A stretch of DNA of 64,000 nucleotides from Defluviibacillus sp043739385. GTDB lineage: Bacteria; Pseudomonadota; Gammaproteobacteria; Burkholderiales; Burkholderiaceae_C. Of this stretch, positions 63,314 through 64,000 are shown in pieces. How positions within the stretch are numbered: the first letter of the stretch is position 1; the number at the start of each line of letters is the position of its first letter. The position numbers were made by a program, and so were the translations under genes. The notes beneath the pieces are model-generated. The model did no database searches. It was not told the DNA's origin and worked only from the letters and a program-made list of their open reading frames with translations. The stretch lies in contig JAYUED010000180.1 in NCBI GenBank assembly GCA_043739385.1, positions 18,618-82,617 on the forward strand. The letters are read 5' to 3'.

Positions 63314-64000
63314 TTAATCCAGTTTTGCACCCGAAACCTTGACTAGCCGTTCCCAGACTGGCCAGTCTGCGGCGTAGCGCTGGCGGAATTGCTCGGCCGT
63401 GTTGCCAATTCCCACCATGCCCAGGGCTTCAAAGCGCTTTCTGAGTTCTGGTGAGTTAACCGCAAGTTGTGCCGCATGCTGCAAGCGGTTTACGACCGGG
63501 CCAGGCGTAGCCATTGGCACCAGCATCGCAATCCATCCAGACACTTGGTATTCGGGGTCGGGCATGCCGCCTTGCGCAAATGTGGGAACGTCCGCTAGCA
63601 CCGGTATGCGTTGCTCTCCGGTCACAGCCAGCGCTCGAAGCCTACCGCCATCCAAATAGGGTTTGGCTGAAATAAGGCTGCCCAGCACAAAGGTGAGCTG
63701 ACCGCCGACCAGGTCTTGCAGCATCGGCGATTCACCTTTGTAAGCTACATGGGTGATGTCAGTCTTGAGTGTCGAGGCCATGTGGGCACAGGCCAGATGG
63801 GGGTAGGAACCGGCACCCCAGGAGCCACAGCTGGCTGCACCGTTCGACGCCTTCAGCATCTGGCGCAGATCACTCAGACTTTGCACGGGTGAATTCGCCG
63901 GTACCAAGAGCAGTAGGGGTGCGGTGGCAATTTGCGAAACCAAAGCGAAATCTCTTCGCGGATCATAAGGCAGCTTGGTATAGAGAAACTGGTTGGTTAG
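63314..64000 (-). CDS. Tripartite tricarboxylate-type binding protein, Bug/TctC family (5' end outside window)
   Basis: The frame is open to the window edge and continues upstream with LTNQFLYTKLPYDP before ALVSQIATAPLLLLV, which is the usual Bug-protein core, so the start and signal peptide are missing. Other family blocks are the ligand-loop region SCGSWGAGSYPHLA and AYKGESPMLQDLVGGQLTFV. Bug proteins are periplasmic and bind carboxylates; most are orphans without TctA/TctB, and none is in view here. Confidence 0.9.
   Translation of the reverse strand, partial: LTNQFLYTKLPYDPRRDFALVSQIATAPLLLLVPANSPVQSLSDLRQMLKASNGAASCGSWGAGSYPHLACAHMASTLKTDITHVAYKGESPMLQDLVGGQLTFVLGSLISAKPYLDGGRLRALAVTGEQRIPVLADVPTFAQGGMPDPEYQVSGWIAMLVPMATPGPVVNRLQHAAQLAVNSPELRKRFEALGMVGIGNTAEQFRQRYAADWPVWERLVKVSGAKLD

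Noticed and set aside
1..64000. Genomic island, prophage or insertion sequence
   Set aside because: No integrase, transposase, tRNA target, flanking direct repeats or change of coding style was found; most genes are core betaproteobacterial genes in conserved order.

Overview
The window is chromosomal DNA of a betaproteobacterium, most likely Burkholderiales and probably Comamonadaceae. The evidence is the conserved run gyrA-serC-pheA-tyrA-aroA/cmk-rpsA-ihfB-lapA-lapB-hldE-hldD, the bifunctional AroA-Cmk fusion, mutL-miaA, thrB next to a DUF2782-like gene, an ispA-dxs operon and Bug/TRAP-type transporters. Nothing looks like a phage, plasmid, insertion sequence or CRISPR array. I found no rRNA or tRNA genes.

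Layout. 1-7483 (+): a catabolic operon with two branched-chain-type ABC ATPases (the first cut by the window edge), a Tat-exported nicotinamidase, a periplasmic binding protein, and NicA/NicB nicotinate hydroxylase with three haem c sites. Together they look like a nicotinamide/nicotinate capture and oxidation unit. 7488-13822 (-): a zeta-class GST, an orphan LolD-like ATPase, a membrane channel-like protein, miaA and mutL. 13924-14571 (+): DedA. 14560-29299 (-): hldD, hldE, lapB, lapA, ihfB, rpsA, aroA-cmk, tyrA, pheA, serC, a DUF2059 protein and gyrA, covering LPS heptose supply and LPS control, aromatic amino acids, serine, and translation/replication core functions. rpsA carries an in-frame TAA at codon 53.

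29570-38389: ompA-like (+), an alpha/beta hydrolase (+), guaC (-), a secreted hypothetical (-), uvrD (+), a TPR protein (+), a BPSS1780-type membrane protein (-), thrB (-) and a DUF2782-like protein (-). 38579-44221 (+): an 1880-residue lipoprotein that joins a complete galactose-oxidase-type copper radical oxidase to Ig-like, discoidin, PKD and beta-propeller modules and a two-haem cytochrome c module. This is the most unusual gene here. 44324-52349 (+): polA, a glutamate/aspartate-type binding protein, an exported dienelactone hydrolase, a ZIP metal transporter, a tyrosine phosphatase and an M20 peptidase. 52370-55390 (-): a sulfurtransferase, an EamA transporter and a Rieske oxygenase. 55756-58817 (+): xseB-ispA-dxs for isoprenoid precursors. 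58979-62853: a TRAP transporter split between strands (dctP + ; dctM and dctQ -) with a small membrane protein in between. 63314-64000 (-): a partial Bug/TctC binding protein.

A recurring sequence-level feature is short tandem repeats with a period of exactly 9 bp. They occur in intergenic regions (30321, 38409, 55668) and in coding tails or linkers (gyrA, polA); the livG tail has a related period of 18. Standard families were assigned by reading motifs; no database search was run.
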